Source: Bacteroidaceae bacterium (GTDB lineage: Bacteria > Bacteroidota > Bacteroidia > Bacteroidales > Barnesiellaceae_A). Taken from it: 48,025 nt of DNA. The translations under genes were made by a program, and so were the position numbers. The stretch lies in assembly GCA_017522135.1 (NCBI GenBank), contig JAFXAB010000017.1, positions 1 to 48,025 of the forward strand, read 5' to 3'. Below, piece after piece: positions 34,914 through 44,915 of the stretch; position 1 is the first letter of the stretch; each line of letters starts with the position of its first letter. A model generated the notes under the pieces. That model was not told the DNA's origin. It saw only the letters and a list, made by a program, of their open reading frames with translations, and searched no databases.

Positions 34914-36770
34914 ATGGCAGAAAGTAAAGAAAAACTGTTCGACCTATTTCCTCCTGTAAGCACACAGGAGTGGAAAGAAAAAGTGGTCGCAGACTTGAAA
35001 GGAGCCGATTTTGACAAAAAGCTCGTATGGAGAACCTCAGAAGGGTTCGATGTAAAACCGATGTACCGTGAGGAGGACATTGAGAACTTGAATACTCTCA
35101 ACTCTCTCCCCGGTGAGTACCCCTATGTACGTGGTACACGTACCGACAACGATTGGATGACACGTCAAGACATCGATGTAGTAGACGTGAAAGCAGCCAA
35201 TGAGAAAGCCCTCGACATTCTTGAAAAAGGCGTAAACTCGCTCGGTTTCCACTTGCAAGGTGAGCAAATCAGCGTAGAAAACCTCGCGACATTGCTCGAA
35301 GGCATTCACGCAGAGTGCATCGAAATCAACTACATGACATGCATCCGCCATGCCGCCAAGTTGGCTACTGCCCTCACAGAGTATTACACAGCCAAGGGTT
35401 ACAACCTCGCCGAGTTGCGTGGTTCTATCAACTTTGACCCCTACAAACGCATCCTCAAGAAAGGTAAAGACGTTGAGAATGTTGCTACAATGGCAGGCGA
35501 AGTATTGGCTGCAGCCGCTCAATTGAAGAAATACCGCGTATTGGCCGTTGATGCTTTGCTTATCAACAATGCCGGTGGTCATATCACACAAGAACTCGGT
35601 TACGCTCTTGCTTGGGGTAACGAGTGGATGGCATCTATGACCGACGCAGGTTGCAAGGCAGAAGAAGTTGCTTGTCGCATCAAGTTCAACTTTGGTATTT
35701 CATCAAACTACTTCATGGAACTTGCCAAATTCCGTGCAGCACGTATGTTGTGGGCACAAATTGTTAAACAATACAACCCCGCTTGCGATTGTGCTTGCAA
35801 GATGATGGCTCACGCTACCACATCAGAGTTTAACCAAACAATCTACGATGCACACGTAAACTTGTTGCGTACTCAGACCGAGACCATGAGTGCAGCTCTC
35901 GGTGGTGTAGATTCTATTACTACCCTCCCCTTCGACAAGGTATATACTACTCCCGACGAATTCTCAGAGCGCATCGCACGCAACCAACAACTCTTGCTCA
36001 AAGAAGAGTCGCACCTCGATAAGATTACCGACCCCGGTGCAGGATCATACTATATCGAAAACTTGACTGTAGCTATCGCCGAGCAAGCATGGAAATTGTT
36101 CCTTGACATCGAGGAGCGCGGAGGTTTCCACGCTGCATTGAAAGCCGGTTACATCCAAGAGCAAGTAAACAATGCCGGTACAACACGTCTTGGCAATGTT
36201 GCTCGTCGCAAAGAAATCCTTTTGGGTAGCAACCAATACCCCAACATCAACGAGAAAGCTGCCGAGAAGATTACACCCGCTCAAAACTGCGGTTGCGGTT
36301 GCTCAGGCGAGTGCAAGCCCGAGTTACCCACACTCAATTTCCAACGCGCTGCCAGCGAATTTGAAGCATTGCGCTTGGCTACCGAGGCTGCCGAGAAACA
36401 ACCCGTAGTGTTCATGCTCACTATCGGAAACCTCGCTATGCGCTTGGCTCGTTCACAATTCTCATCCAACTTCTTCGGCTGTGCCGGTTACAAGATTATC
36501 GACAACCTCGGTTTTGATACTGTACAAGCCGGTATTGATGCAGCTCTCGCAGCAAAAGCCGACATCGTGGTACTCTGCTCGAGTGACGAGGAGTATGAGA
36601 CACTCGCACCCGAGGCATTCAAGTATCTCGACGGCCGCGCACACTTCGTAGTAGCAGGTGCTCCCGCTTGTAGCGAAGACTTGAAAGCTATAGGCATCAC
36701 AGAGTTTATCAATGTTCGCAGCAACGTATTGGATACACTCAAGAGCTTCAACGCCAAATTGTCTATTTAA
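34914..36770 (+). CDS. mutA: Methylmalonyl-CoA mutase, small (beta) subunit
   Basis: With MutB this subunit forms the B12-dependent enzyme that interconverts succinyl-CoA and methylmalonyl-CoA, used in Bacteroidales to make propionate from succinate. The 618-residue protein has the TIM-barrel region ([40 protein letters not shown]) and a C-terminal flavodoxin-like domain that lacks the DxHxxG cobalamin motif, as expected for the non-catalytic subunit. A Cys-rich linker NCGCGCSGECK near residue 460 joins the domains; I do not recall it as a general family feature. mutB follows 22 nt later. Confidence 0.95.
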   Translation: MAESKEKLFDLFPPVSTQEWKEKVVADLKGADFDKKLVWRTSEGFDVKPMYREEDIENLNTLNSLPGEYPYVRGTRTDNDWMTRQDIDVVDVKAANEKALDILEKGVNSLGFHLQGEQISVENLATLLEGIHAECIEINYMTCIRHAAKLATALTEYYTAKGYNLAELRGSINFDPYKRILKKGKDVENVATMAGEVLAAAAQLKKYRVLAVDALLINNAGGHITQELGYALAWGNEWMASMTDAGCKAEEVACRIKFNFGISSNYFMELAKFRAARMLWAQIVKQYNPACDCACKMMAHATTSEFNQTIYDAHVNLLRTQTETMSAALGGVDSITTLPFDKVYTTPDEFSERIARNQQLLLKEESHLDKITDPGAGSYYIENLTVAIAEQAWKLFLDIEERGGFHAALKAGYIQEQVNNAGTTRLGNVARRKEILLGSNQYPNINEKAAEKITPAQNCGCGCSGECKPELPTLNFQRAASEFEALRLATEAAEKQPVVFMLTIGNLAMRLARSQFSSNFFGCAGYKIIDNLGFDTVQAGIDAALAAKADIVVLCSSDEEYETLAPEAFKYLDGRAHFVVAGAPACSEDLKAIGITEFINVRSNVLDTLKSFNAKLSI

Positions 36771-36792
36771 TCAATCGTAAAAAAGAAAAAAG

Positions 36793-38937
36793 ATGAGACC
36801 TAATTTTAAAAATATAGATATTAAGGCCGATGCTTTCGGCCAGAAGGCTTGCGGCTCGGTACCCTGCAATGAAGCAGACAAATGGGTAACCCCCGAGCTT
36901 ATCCCTGTTAAGCCTACTTATACACGTGAAGATATCGAAGGACTTGAGCACTTGAACTATGTATCGGGTCTTCCTCCTTTCCTTCGTGGCCCGTACAGTG
37001 CCATGTATGCTGTTCGTCCTTGGACAATCCGTCAATATGCCGGTTTCTCGACAGCCGAAGAGTCTAACGCCTTCTACCGTCGCAACCTCGCATCGGGTCA
37101 AAAAGGTCTTTCTGTAGCATTCGACCTTGCTACACACCGTGGCTACGACGCCGACCACGCTCGCGTAGTAGGTGACGTTGGTAAAGCAGGTGTATCTATC
37201 TGCTCGCTCGAAGATATGAAAGTTCTCTTCGACGGTATACCCTTGAACAAGATGTCTGTTTCTATGACTATGAATGGTGCTGTACTTCCTGTACTTGCCT
37301 TCTACATCAACGCAGGTCTTGAGCAAGGTGCCAAACTTGAAGAGATGGCCGGTACTATCCAAAATGACATCTTGAAAGAGTTCATGGTGCGTAATACATA
37401 CATCTACCCGCCCGAATTCTCAATGCGCATTATCGCCGATATCTTTGAGTACACTTCTCAAAACATGCCCAAGTTCAACTCTATCTCTATCTCGGGCTAC
37501 CACATGCAAGAGGCAGGTGCTACAGCCGACATCGAGCTTGCTTATACTCTCGCCGATGGTCTTGAGTACCTCCGCGCAGGTGTAAATGCCGGTATGGATG
37601 TCGACACATTTGCTCCTCGCTTGTCGTTCTTCTGGGCTTTGGGTATGAACTTCTTCATGGAGATAGCCAAGATGCGTGCGGCTCGTATGTTGTGGGCTAA
37701 GATTGTCAAACAATTCAACCCCAAAAATCCCAAGTCGCTTGCTTTGCGCACACATACTCAAACATCGGGTTGGTCACTCACCGAACAAGACCCCTTCAAC
37801 AACGTTGGTCGTACTTGTATCGAGGCTATGGGTGCTGCTCTCGGCCACACTCAATCGTTGCACACCAACGCTCTCGACGAGGCTATTGCTCTTCCCACCG
37901 ACTTCTCGGCTCGTATCGCTCGTAACACTCAAATCTACATCCAAGAAGAGACCTACATTACCAAGGAGATTGACCCATGGGCAGGTTCTTACTATGTAGA
38001 GTGGTTGACCAACGAGTTGGCTCACAAAGCATGGGAACACATCCAAGAGATTGAGAAATTGGGCGGTATGGCCAAGGCTATCGAAACCGGTATTCCCAAA
38101 CTCCGCATCGAAGAGGCTGCTGCTCGCACACAAGCTCGCATCGACTCCGGCAAGCAAACTATCGTAGGTGTAAACAAATATCGTCTTGCCAAAGAGGCTC
38201 CCATCGATATTCTCGAAATCGACAACACTGCCGTACGCGAATCGCAAGTGGCTCGCATCGTAGACTTGAAGGGCAAACGCGACGAGGCTGCCGTACAAGC
38301 TGCTCTCGAAGCTATTACCAAGTGTGTTGAAACTAAAGAGGGTAACTTGCTCGACCTCGCAGTGAAGGCAGCTCATGTTCGCGCTACATTGGGCGAAATA
38401 TCTGATGCTTGCGAGAAGATAGCAGGTCGCTACAAAGCTGTAATCAGAACTATTTCAGGCGTGTATTCTTCAGAAAACAAACAAAGCGACGACTTCAAGA
38501 AAGCTACTGAATTGTGCGAAAAATTCGCTAAACGCGAAGGTCGTCAACCTCGTATCATGATTGCCAAGATGGGACAAGACGGTCACGACCGTGGTGCCAA
38601 AGTGTGTGCAACAGGTTACGCCGACTGTGGTTTCGACGTTGATATGGGACCCTTGTTCCAAACTCCTGCCGAGGCTGCTCGTCAAGCAGTAGAGAACGAC
38701 GTTCACGTACTTGGTGTATCGTCTCTTGCTGCAGGTCACAAAACTCTTGTTCCCCAAGTTATTGAGGAGTTGAAAAAACTTGGTCGTGAAGACATCATCG
38801 TTATTGCCGGTGGTGTTATCCCCGCACAAGACTACGACTTCCTCTATCAAGCAGGCGTTGCCGCTATCTTTGGTCCGGGCTCTCCCGTATCTCGTTCAGC
38901 ATGGCAAATCCTCGAAATTCTCTTGGGCGAAGAATAA
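36793..38937 (+). CDS. mutB: Methylmalonyl-CoA mutase, large (alpha) subunit
   Basis: The 714-residue catalytic subunit has the substrate-binding barrel ([64 protein letters not shown]). The C-terminal cobalamin-binding domain has the lower axial His in [18 protein letters not shown], followed by GVSSLAAGH and VIAGGVIP. All expected catalytic features are present. It is co-transcribed with mutA and ends at a perfect palindromic terminator. The mutAB sequence uses more GCT- and CGT-type codons than its neighbours, consistent with high expression. Confidence 0.98.
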   Translation: MRPNFKNIDIKADAFGQKACGSVPCNEADKWVTPELIPVKPTYTREDIEGLEHLNYVSGLPPFLRGPYSAMYAVRPWTIRQYAGFSTAEESNAFYRRNLASGQKGLSVAFDLATHRGYDADHARVVGDVGKAGVSICSLEDMKVLFDGIPLNKMSVSMTMNGAVLPVLAFYINAGLEQGAKLEEMAGTIQNDILKEFMVRNTYIYPPEFSMRIIADIFEYTSQNMPKFNSISISGYHMQEAGATADIELAYTLADGLEYLRAGVNAGMDVDTFAPRLSFFWALGMNFFMEIAKMRAARMLWAKIVKQFNPKNPKSLALRTHTQTSGWSLTEQDPFNNVGRTCIEAMGAALGHTQSLHTNALDEAIALPTDFSARIARNTQIYIQEETYITKEIDPWAGSYYVEWLTNELAHKAWEHIQEIEKLGGMAKAIETGIPKLRIEEAAARTQARIDSGKQTIVGVNKYRLAKEAPIDILEIDNTAVRESQVARIVDLKGKRDEAAVQAALEAITKCVETKEGNLLDLAVKAAHVRATLGEISDACEKIAGRYKAVIRTISGVYSSENKQSDDFKKATELCEKFAKREGRQPRIMIAKMGQDGHDRGAKVCATGYADCGFDVDMGPLFQTPAEAARQAVENDVHVLGVSSLAAGHKTLVPQVIEELKKLGREDIIVIAGGVIPAQDYDFLYQAGVAAIFGPGSPVSRSAWQILEILLGEE

Positions 38938-38959
38938 TACACTGCATTATTCGCTATAT

Positions 38960-38989
38960 AAAGAGGGATGCTCATGAGCATCCCTCTTT
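38960..38989 (+). terminator. Palindromic terminator after mutB
   Basis: AAAGAGGGATGCTCA (38960-38974) and its exact reverse complement (38975-38989) form a 30-nt perfect palindrome, followed by TATTATA. It lies 22 nt after the mutB stop. Confidence 0.85.
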
Positions 38990-39364
38990 TATTATACATA
39001 TAATATATATACGCGAAAAGACCGCATCATCACGACGCAGTCTTCTCAGTATCAAAAACAAGAAAGAGGAATCTTATCAGACCCATGGGGTAAGATAAGG
39101 ACAATAATACCAATGAAACACACAAAAAACAAGAATATCATTATTGCATTGTAGTGCCTACAGAAACCTTAAACAGCTACCTATAAAATTACCGAAACAT
39201 TACTCATCGGGCAATATTTCTCGACATCGCCATGCCTCAGTGGTGCTGCTCGATAATATAACATTGTACATTATCAAAAGGTTTGCTCGGTACAATTTTT
39301 TTTATAGCATAGCTGTATATCAAACTTTAATATTCGTTGACCCGACGAATATAAAATATTTCAC

Positions 39365-39372
39365 TACATTTG
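39365..39372 (+). promoter_or_regulatory. -7 box (TACATTTG) next to the lipoprotein start codon
   Basis: TACATTTG matches TAnnTTTG and ends 4 nt before the ATG at 39377. A TTG lies about 25 nt upstream. If it is active, the transcript would be nearly leaderless. Confidence 0.5.
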
Positions 39373-39376
39373 TAAT

Positions 39377-40318
39377 ATGAAACGACTATCACAACAACTA
39401 CTCATATATTTCCTGTTGAGTCTGGTACTTCAACTCACTTCATGCTACACGGCAACCGAGTCTACCCCGCGCATCAAAATCGAAAAGGAAGAGGAGTACA
39501 AGCCCACCATCGAAGAGTTGGTGATGGATAACAATTTCGTTCACAAAGGTTGCCACACATGGCTTCCGGGCAAGGCCTTTGTCTCTATCGAAGATGCACT
39601 CTCTCCCATGTTGCAACCCGAAGGCGATGCTCCGCTATTTGACAGCGGATTGATGGGTAAGACCTTTTTTTACAAAGGCTATCGCGAAGAAAACATCTTT
39701 GGCAACAAGGAGGTGGTATACCTGCTCTTTGAGTGCGATGGACACTCATACTCATACTACACCGGAAAGAGCATCAAAGAGGTGAAAGCCTCCGACTATC
39801 GCCCCCTTATACCTTCGCTCATAGATATGGACGACGTGGCCATGGCTCGCTCACTATTTGTTGGCAAGCAACTATACATTCTCACAAACCATTGGTACAA
39901 TCTTCAAGGCGAAGCCATCCAAGGCCGACACCTCACTGCCGTACACATCAAAGCGGTAGAGCCCGGCAACAATGTATTGCCCTTGGCCATACACTTCATA
40001 GACGACCGAGGCTCCGAAGCAATAGTATACATCACTACCAAGAGCTCAACGCACACTCAGATGCTGTCATTCGACCGACTTTTTTCATACAAAGACCCCC
40101 GCATAGCTCACAGCGAAATTACCGATGAGGTATGGCAAGCCATTACTGAGGGTCGCCTGCTAAAGGGTATGACAAAGAATGAGTGTCGACTATCAATAGG
40201 GACTCCTGCCGAGGTAAATAAGATACCTACATATAACGGAATCAAAGAACAATGGCTTTACAATAGCGGAGCTTACCTTTTCTTCAGCGATGGAGTTCTT
40301 GAGGAGTTCCGACAATAA
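39377..40318 (+). CDS. Lipoprotein with BamE/SmpA-like C-terminus, function unknown
   Basis: The 313-residue protein has a lipoprotein signal: a basic start (MKRLSQQ), a hydrophobic stretch and the lipobox LQLTSC with the lipidated Cys near residue 23. The body (residues about 50-250) is not recognised. The last 60 residues, LLKGMTKNECRLSIGTPAEVNKIP and then EQWLYNSGAYLFFSDGVLEEF, resemble the BamE/SmpA fold, in which a short domain helps outer-membrane protein assembly; that similarity is weak. It precedes murB by 14 nt, suggesting co-transcription, and is probably an envelope protein. Confidence 0.75.
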   Translation: MKRLSQQLLIYFLLSLVLQLTSCYTATESTPRIKIEKEEEYKPTIEELVMDNNFVHKGCHTWLPGKAFVSIEDALSPMLQPEGDAPLFDSGLMGKTFFYKGYREENIFGNKEVVYLLFECDGHSYSYYTGKSIKEVKASDYRPLIPSLIDMDDVAMARSLFVGKQLYILTNHWYNLQGEAIQGRHLTAVHIKAVEPGNNVLPLAIHFIDDRGSEAIVYITTKSSTHTQMLSFDRLFSYKDPRIAHSEITDEVWQAITEGRLLKGMTKNECRLSIGTPAEVNKIPTYNGIKEQWLYNSGAYLFFSDGVLEEFRQ

Positions 40319-40332
40319 CCTACCTTTGCAAC

Positions 40333-41337
40333 ATGATACAAGAAAATATCGACATCACACGCCGACACACATTCGGCATTGCCACCCGGGCTCGCGCATG
40401 GGCCGACTACAGCTCGGTCGACGAGTTACGTATTCTATTGCAAGAAGCACATAAGCAACAGTGGGCATATATGCCTATAGGAGAAGGCAGCAACCTGCTT
40501 TTTGTAAAGAACTACGAGGGGTTGCTACTTCACTCTGCCATCAAATCGCTCAACGTTACTACGTCACTCAACAACGAGGTTCTGGTACAAGCAGGCAGTG
40601 GCTGGATATGGGACGACTTTGTGGCGTACTGTGTGGCACAAGGATGGTATGGTGTCGAAAATCTCTCATACATACCCGGAACTGTGGGTGCAAGTGCAGT
40701 GCAGAATGTAGGCGCGTATGGCGTAGAGGCATGCGATGTCATAGAGTCGGTTACACTACTTGCCACCGATACACTCAAGGAGTGTACAATCAAGGCTTCT
40801 GATTGTGGATACGGCTACCGTACAAGCCACTTCAAAGGCGATTGGAAAGGCATGTACATCGTTACTGCTGTTACATTCCGGTTGAGCACAACCCCCCATT
40901 ATACACTCGACTATGGCAATCTGCACCAATGGGTAGGCGACACTCCCACGTTGCAAGGTGTACGCAACGCTGTCATAGAAATTCGTCGCAAGAAATTGCC
41001 CGAACCTCACGAGTTGGGCAGTGCCGGTAGTTTTTTCGTCAATCCCGTCATCAGTCGTGAGCACTATAGCAAATTGCAAGAAAAACACCCCGACATACCT
41101 TGTTATGAAATAGACGAACAGCGAGTAAAAGTGCCGGCTGCATGGCTCATTGACCGCCTCAAGTGGAAAGGTAAGAGCTTAGGCGGGGCTATGGTATACC
41201 CCGAGCAACCTCTTGTCATTGTCAATACCGGCAATGCCAAGGCCGGCCATGTGGTACAACTCGCCCAAGATATAGCCTTCTCGGTACTCATGGAGTTTGG
41301 TATCGCCATTACTCCCGAGGTTAATTATATATATTGA
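40333..41337 (+). CDS. murB: UDP-N-acetylenolpyruvoylglucosamine reductase
   Basis: MurB reduces the MurA product with NADPH and FAD to give UDP-MurNAc. The 334-residue protein is of the E. coli-like type. It shows the FAD-binding GEGSNLLF near residue 55, IPGTVGASAVQNVGAYG near 115, GYGYRTSHFK, the catalytic Ser in GSAGSFFVNPV, and a late PEQPLVIVNTGNA. Length fits the type I enzyme. It follows the lipoprotein gene by 14 nt; the PhnP-like gene starts 34 nt after it. murA lies 6 kb upstream on the same strand in a different unit. Confidence 0.96.
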   Translation: MIQENIDITRRHTFGIATRARAWADYSSVDELRILLQEAHKQQWAYMPIGEGSNLLFVKNYEGLLLHSAIKSLNVTTSLNNEVLVQAGSGWIWDDFVAYCVAQGWYGVENLSYIPGTVGASAVQNVGAYGVEACDVIESVTLLATDTLKECTIKASDCGYGYRTSHFKGDWKGMYIVTAVTFRLSTTPHYTLDYGNLHQWVGDTPTLQGVRNAVIEIRRKKLPEPHELGSAGSFFVNPVISREHYSKLQEKHPDIPCYEIDEQRVKVPAAWLIDRLKWKGKSLGGAMVYPEQPLVIVNTGNAKAGHVVQLAQDIAFSVLMEFGIAITPEVNYIY

Positions 41338-41371
41338 TACACCACCACACAACAAAAATAACAGGCAGATT

Positions 41372-42139
41372 ATGGCACAAATAGAATTTTTGGGAACAGG
41401 TACATCTACCGGCGTACCTCAACCCTTGTGTAGTTGCAGGGTATGCCGTAGCAACGACACACGCGACAAGCGATTGCGGTGTTCTTCGATATTGAAATTT
41501 GACAATACGCATATTCTCATCGACTGTTCGCCCGATTTCCGCTATCAGGCCATGCGTGCAGGCATCGACCACATCGACGCACTGTTACTCACGCATGCCC
41601 ACACCGACCACATGGGTGGTCTCGACGACCTGCGTCCCTACTGCACCTACGAGCCCCTTCCTATATATGCCGAGGAGCGTGTGCTCAACGACGTGCGCAC
41701 CCGACTACCCTACTGCTTTATGAAAAATCCCTACCCGGGCATACCGCGTTTCGACACGCACACAATTACACCCTCGCAGCCCTTCACCGTAAGCAACATT
41801 GAGATTACGCCCTTGCGTGTCATGCACTACAACCTACCCATCGTTGGCTACCGCATTGGCAACATGGCATACATCACCGACTGCCTTACCATGCCCGACG
41901 AAACCGCTGAGCAACTCAAAGGGCTCGACCTGCTCATCATCAACGCCCTGCGCAAGACCGAGCATATCTCGCACCAGACCCTCGATATGGCACTGTCGGT
42001 AATAGCACAACTTGCGCCCAAACAAGCCTACCTCATACACATGTCGCACGATATGGGGTTGCATGCCGAGGAATCAGAGTTGCTCCCGCCCAATGTTCAT
42101 TTTGCTTACGACGGCCTTACATTGGATTTTGAGGGATAA
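41372..42139 (+). CDS. PhnP-like metallo-beta-lactamase-fold hydrolase
   Basis: The product (about 255 residues) is an MBL-fold phosphodiesterase-type hydrolase. Metal ligands are in LLTHAHTDHMGGLDDLRP (HxHxDH), in a later His near LRVMHYNLP, in the Asp of YITDCLTMP and in HMSHD. The N-terminal cluster LCSCRVCRSND resembles the structural zinc site of PhnP, which cleaves cyclic ribose phosphates. Since no other phn genes are nearby, the substrate may differ. ATG 41372 (MAQIEFLGTGTSTGVPQP) matches the family start; the longer frame overlaps murB. Confidence 0.9.
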   Translation: MAQIEFLGTGTSTGVPQPLCSCRVCRSNDTRDKRLRCSSILKFDNTHILIDCSPDFRYQAMRAGIDHIDALLLTHAHTDHMGGLDDLRPYCTYEPLPIYAEERVLNDVRTRLPYCFMKNPYPGIPRFDTHTITPSQPFTVSNIEITPLRVMHYNLPIVGYRIGNMAYITDCLTMPDETAEQLKGLDLLIINALRKTEHISHQTLDMALSVIAQLAPKQAYLIHMSHDMGLHAEESELLPPNVHFAYDGLTLDFEG

Positions 42140-42245
42140 TTTATTGGTTGGCCTTACTACACGTTATAGGTATATATACGCAATCGTTTGCATATTTTTA
42201 TATTATTAAATTTCCGCAACGCTATCGCATTATATTTCAATCAAC

Positions 42246-42253
42246 TATATTTG
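42246..42253 (+). promoter_or_regulatory. -7 promoter box (TATATTTG) of the repeat protein gene
   Basis: TATATTTG matches TAnnTTTG and lies 29 nt before the ATG at 42282. No TTTG occurs at the usual distance upstream. Confidence 0.5.
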
Positions 42254-42281
42254 TATAAGATAACCCCAAAACATAAATATT

Positions 42282-44891
42282 ATGAGAAAATTTTTACTCT
42301 TCATCTGCGCCATGTTTACGCTCAGTGCCATGGCTTTGACTTACAATGTTACAGTTCCTGAAGGAACCAACGCCTGCTACATTGCAGGCGACATGAATGG
42401 ATGGTCGCACCAAGAGATGACTAAGGTCGACGACACTCACTACACCATCGACATTGCCGATGCCAACGAGTCGCAAGGTTACAAGTACTGCAGCGGTCCG
42501 GGTTGGGACTATGTCGAGAAAGACGCCAATGGCGGTGAAATAAACAACCGCACCTACAGCGAAAATGACGTAGTAGCTAAATGGAACAGGGTATATGAGC
42601 CAAGTGCTCCTGTCGAAAAACCCGAGGGCGATGTTACCATCTACCTCGAAAGAGCTTCGGCCTACAACGTTACATACCTTTACGCTTGGGAAGGTGCCGA
42701 CCTCGGCAATTGGCCCGGTATGCAAATGAACGAAATCGAGCAAATCAATAACGTTGAGTATTGGAAACACACTTTCGTTGCCCCCGAGAAGGCTATCAAC
42801 ATTATCTTCACCGATGGCTTGGGCAACCAGACCAACGATATCACCGGTGTAACCAAGACTACATATTACCGCCTCAACAGCACTTCGGGTCGCACTGATG
42901 TTACGGTAATTGACCCCTTTGATACTCCCGAAAATCCCGAAACGCCCGGCACTCTCACCTACAACGTAACAGTGCCCGAAGGTACTCCCATGTGTTACAT
43001 CGTAGGTGCATACAATGGCTGGGATATTGCCAATGCATCCCTCATGACTAAGGTCGACGACACTCACTATACCATTACACTCGACAATGTGACTAAGGCG
43101 TCGGAGTATAAATACACTTGCGGTAAAAGCTGGGAATACGTTGAGCAAAAAGCCGGCGGCATCGACGTTGCCAACCGCACTTGGAGCGAGAACGACGTAG
43201 TAGAAGCATGGCTCGACATGCCCACAAGCACTCCCGACGTTATCGAGTCACTCACCTACAACGTTACTGTTCCCGTGGGTACTCCCTATTGCTACATCGT
43301 AGGTGCATACAACGGCTGGACTCCTGCCCGTGCCACTGCTATGAACAAGATCGACGATACTCACTACACTGTTACCCTCGACGAGGTAAGCAAGTCGATG
43401 GAGTACAAGTACATCTGTGGCCAAAGCTGGGATTATGTTGAGTTGCGTGCCGACCGCACCGACGTTGCCAACCGCACTTGGAGCGAGAACGACGTGGTAG
43501 AGGCTTGGGCCAATATTCCCAACAAAGACCCCGAAACTCCCGGTTCACTCACCTACAACGTGACTGTGCCCGCAGGCACTCCCATGTGCTACATCGTGGG
43601 TGCGTTCAACAGCTGGGATGTTGCCAATGCTCCCCTCATGACCAAGGTTGACGACACTCACTATACTATTACTCTCGACAACGTTACTAAGGCGTCGGAG
43701 TATAAATACACTTGCGGTAAAAGCTGGGATTATGTTGAGCTTAACACCGACGTTGCCAACCGCACTTGGAGCGAGAGCGACGTGGTAGAAGCATGGCTCG
43801 ACATGCCCACAAGCACTCCCGGCTCGCTCACCTACAACGTTACTGTTCCCGTGGGTACTCCCTATTGCTACATCGTAGGTGAATACAACGGCTGGACTCC
43901 TGCCCGTGCCACTGCTATGAACAAGATCGACGATACTCACTACACTGTTACCCTCGACGAGGTAAGCAAGTCGATGGAGTACAAGTACATCTGTGGCCAA
44001 AGCTGGGATTATGTTGAGCTTAAGGCCGACCGCACCGACGTTGCCAACCGCACTTGGAGCGAGAACGACGTGGTAGAGGCTTGGGCCAATATTCCCAACA
44101 AAGACCCCGAAACTCCCGGCTCACTCACCTACAACGTGACTGTTCCCGAAGGTACTCCCATGTGCTACATCGTAGGCGAATTCAATGGTTGGGATGCCGG
44201 CAATGCCGCTTCTATGGTCAAGGTCGACGACACTCACTATACTATCACGCTCGACAACGTTACCACGGCGTCACAATACAAGTACCTCAACGGCCTTTCA
44301 TGGGAATATGAAGAAGATCGTCCCGACAATGCCAACCGTACTTGGAGCGAAAGCGACGTAGTAACTGCCTGGAAGGCTATAGCCGAGGCTCCCCAAGAGC
44401 CCGAAGAGCCCGAGACACTCGTTTACAACGTGACTGTTCCCGAAGGTACACCTGCGTGCTACATTGCCGGTGAAATGACCGCTTGGACATTCCTCCCCAT
44501 GACTCAAGTCGACGACACACACTACACCATCACTCTCATGGGTGTCACCAAGTCGATGAAGTATAAGTACACTTGTGGCGAAGACTGGGCTTACGTCGAG
44601 GTACTTATCGACGGTAGCGACAGTGTCGACCGCCATTGGAGCGAAAACGACTTTGTAGAGGCTTGGAAAGCCATACCCGAAAATGGTAGCGTCAACAGCA
44701 CTATCGACAACCTATTTACAGTTTACGGCACTAATGGTGCTATCAACATCATTGCTGCACAACCCACACAAGTTGCTATCTACAATGCTCAAGGCATATT
44801 GGTAGCCCTTGCCAACGCCAACGGCAACACTACTATCGAGTTGCCCTGTGGCTTGTACATTGTCAATGGCAATAAAGTACTGGTGTACTGA
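42282..44891 (+). CDS. Secreted protein with seven glycan-binding-like repeats, CBM26-like domain and sorting-type tail
   Basis: The 869-residue protein has a signal peptide (MRKFLLFICAMFTLSAMA). Seven repeats of about 90-100 residues open with LTYNVTVPEGTP and carry CYIVGxYNGW, KVDDTHYTITL and NRTWSENDVVEAW. They begin at 42336, 42954, 43251, 43548, 43827, 44124 and 44418, and resemble starch-binding or glycogen-binding folds. Between repeats 1 and 2 lies a CBM26-like domain (LYAWEGADLGNWPGMQM). The C-terminus (VAIYNAQGILVAL to GLYIVNGNKVLVY) looks like a type IX sorting domain. It has its own promoter and terminator. Binding of starch-like glycans is inferred; no catalytic domain is present. 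Confidence 0.88.
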   Translation: MRKFLLFICAMFTLSAMALTYNVTVPEGTNACYIAGDMNGWSHQEMTKVDDTHYTIDIADANESQGYKYCSGPGWDYVEKDANGGEINNRTYSENDVVAKWNRVYEPSAPVEKPEGDVTIYLERASAYNVTYLYAWEGADLGNWPGMQMNEIEQINNVEYWKHTFVAPEKAINIIFTDGLGNQTNDITGVTKTTYYRLNSTSGRTDVTVIDPFDTPENPETPGTLTYNVTVPEGTPMCYIVGAYNGWDIANASLMTKVDDTHYTITLDNVTKASEYKYTCGKSWEYVEQKAGGIDVANRTWSENDVVEAWLDMPTSTPDVIESLTYNVTVPVGTPYCYIVGAYNGWTPARATAMNKIDDTHYTVTLDEVSKSMEYKYICGQSWDYVELRADRTDVANRTWSENDVVEAWANIPNKDPETPGSLTYNVTVPAGTPMCYIVGAFNSWDVANAPLMTKVDDTHYTITLDNVTKASEYKYTCGKSWDYVELNTDVANRTWSESDVVEAWLDMPTSTPGSLTYNVTVPVGTPYCYIVGEYNGWTPARATAMNKIDDTHYTVTLDEVSKSMEYKYICGQSWDYVELKADRTDVANRTWSENDVVEAWANIPNKDPETPGSLTYNVTVPEGTPMCYIVGEFNGWDAGNAASMVKVDDTHYTITLDNVTTASQYKYLNGLSWEYEEDRPDNANRTWSESDVVTAWKAIAEAPQEPEEPETLVYNVTVPEGTPACYIAGEMTAWTFLPMTQVDDTHYTITLMGVTKSMKYKYTCGEDWAYVEVLIDGSDSVDRHWSENDFVEAWKAIPENGSVNSTIDNLFTVYGTNGAINIIAAQPTQVAIYNAQGILVALANANGNTTIELPCGLYIVNGNKVLVY
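43251..44123 (+). repeat. Recent duplication of a two-domain unit in the repeat protein
   Basis: Repeat 3 (43251-43547) and repeat 5 (43827-44123) are nearly identical at DNA level, differing in a few bases; repeats 2 and 4 are also very close. The pattern indicates a tandem duplication of a 2-3 pair, with offsets of 576 to 594 nt. Confidence 0.85.
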
Positions 44892-44915
44892 TAACATCCC
44901 TCATAACATACATAC

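Larger units (their letters stand above)
38938..39376. other. Intergenic region after mutB
   Basis: This 439-nt gap contains the mutB terminator and, at its end, the promoter of the lipoprotein gene. A plus-strand open frame at 39144-39380 has no recognisable protein features and overlaps that promoter, so I do not call it. Nothing else stands out. Confidence 0.6.

Noticed and set aside
39144..39380. Open frame of 78 codons between mutB and the lipoprotein gene
   Set aside because: No recognisable domain and no ribosome binding site; it runs through the lipoprotein gene's promoter box.
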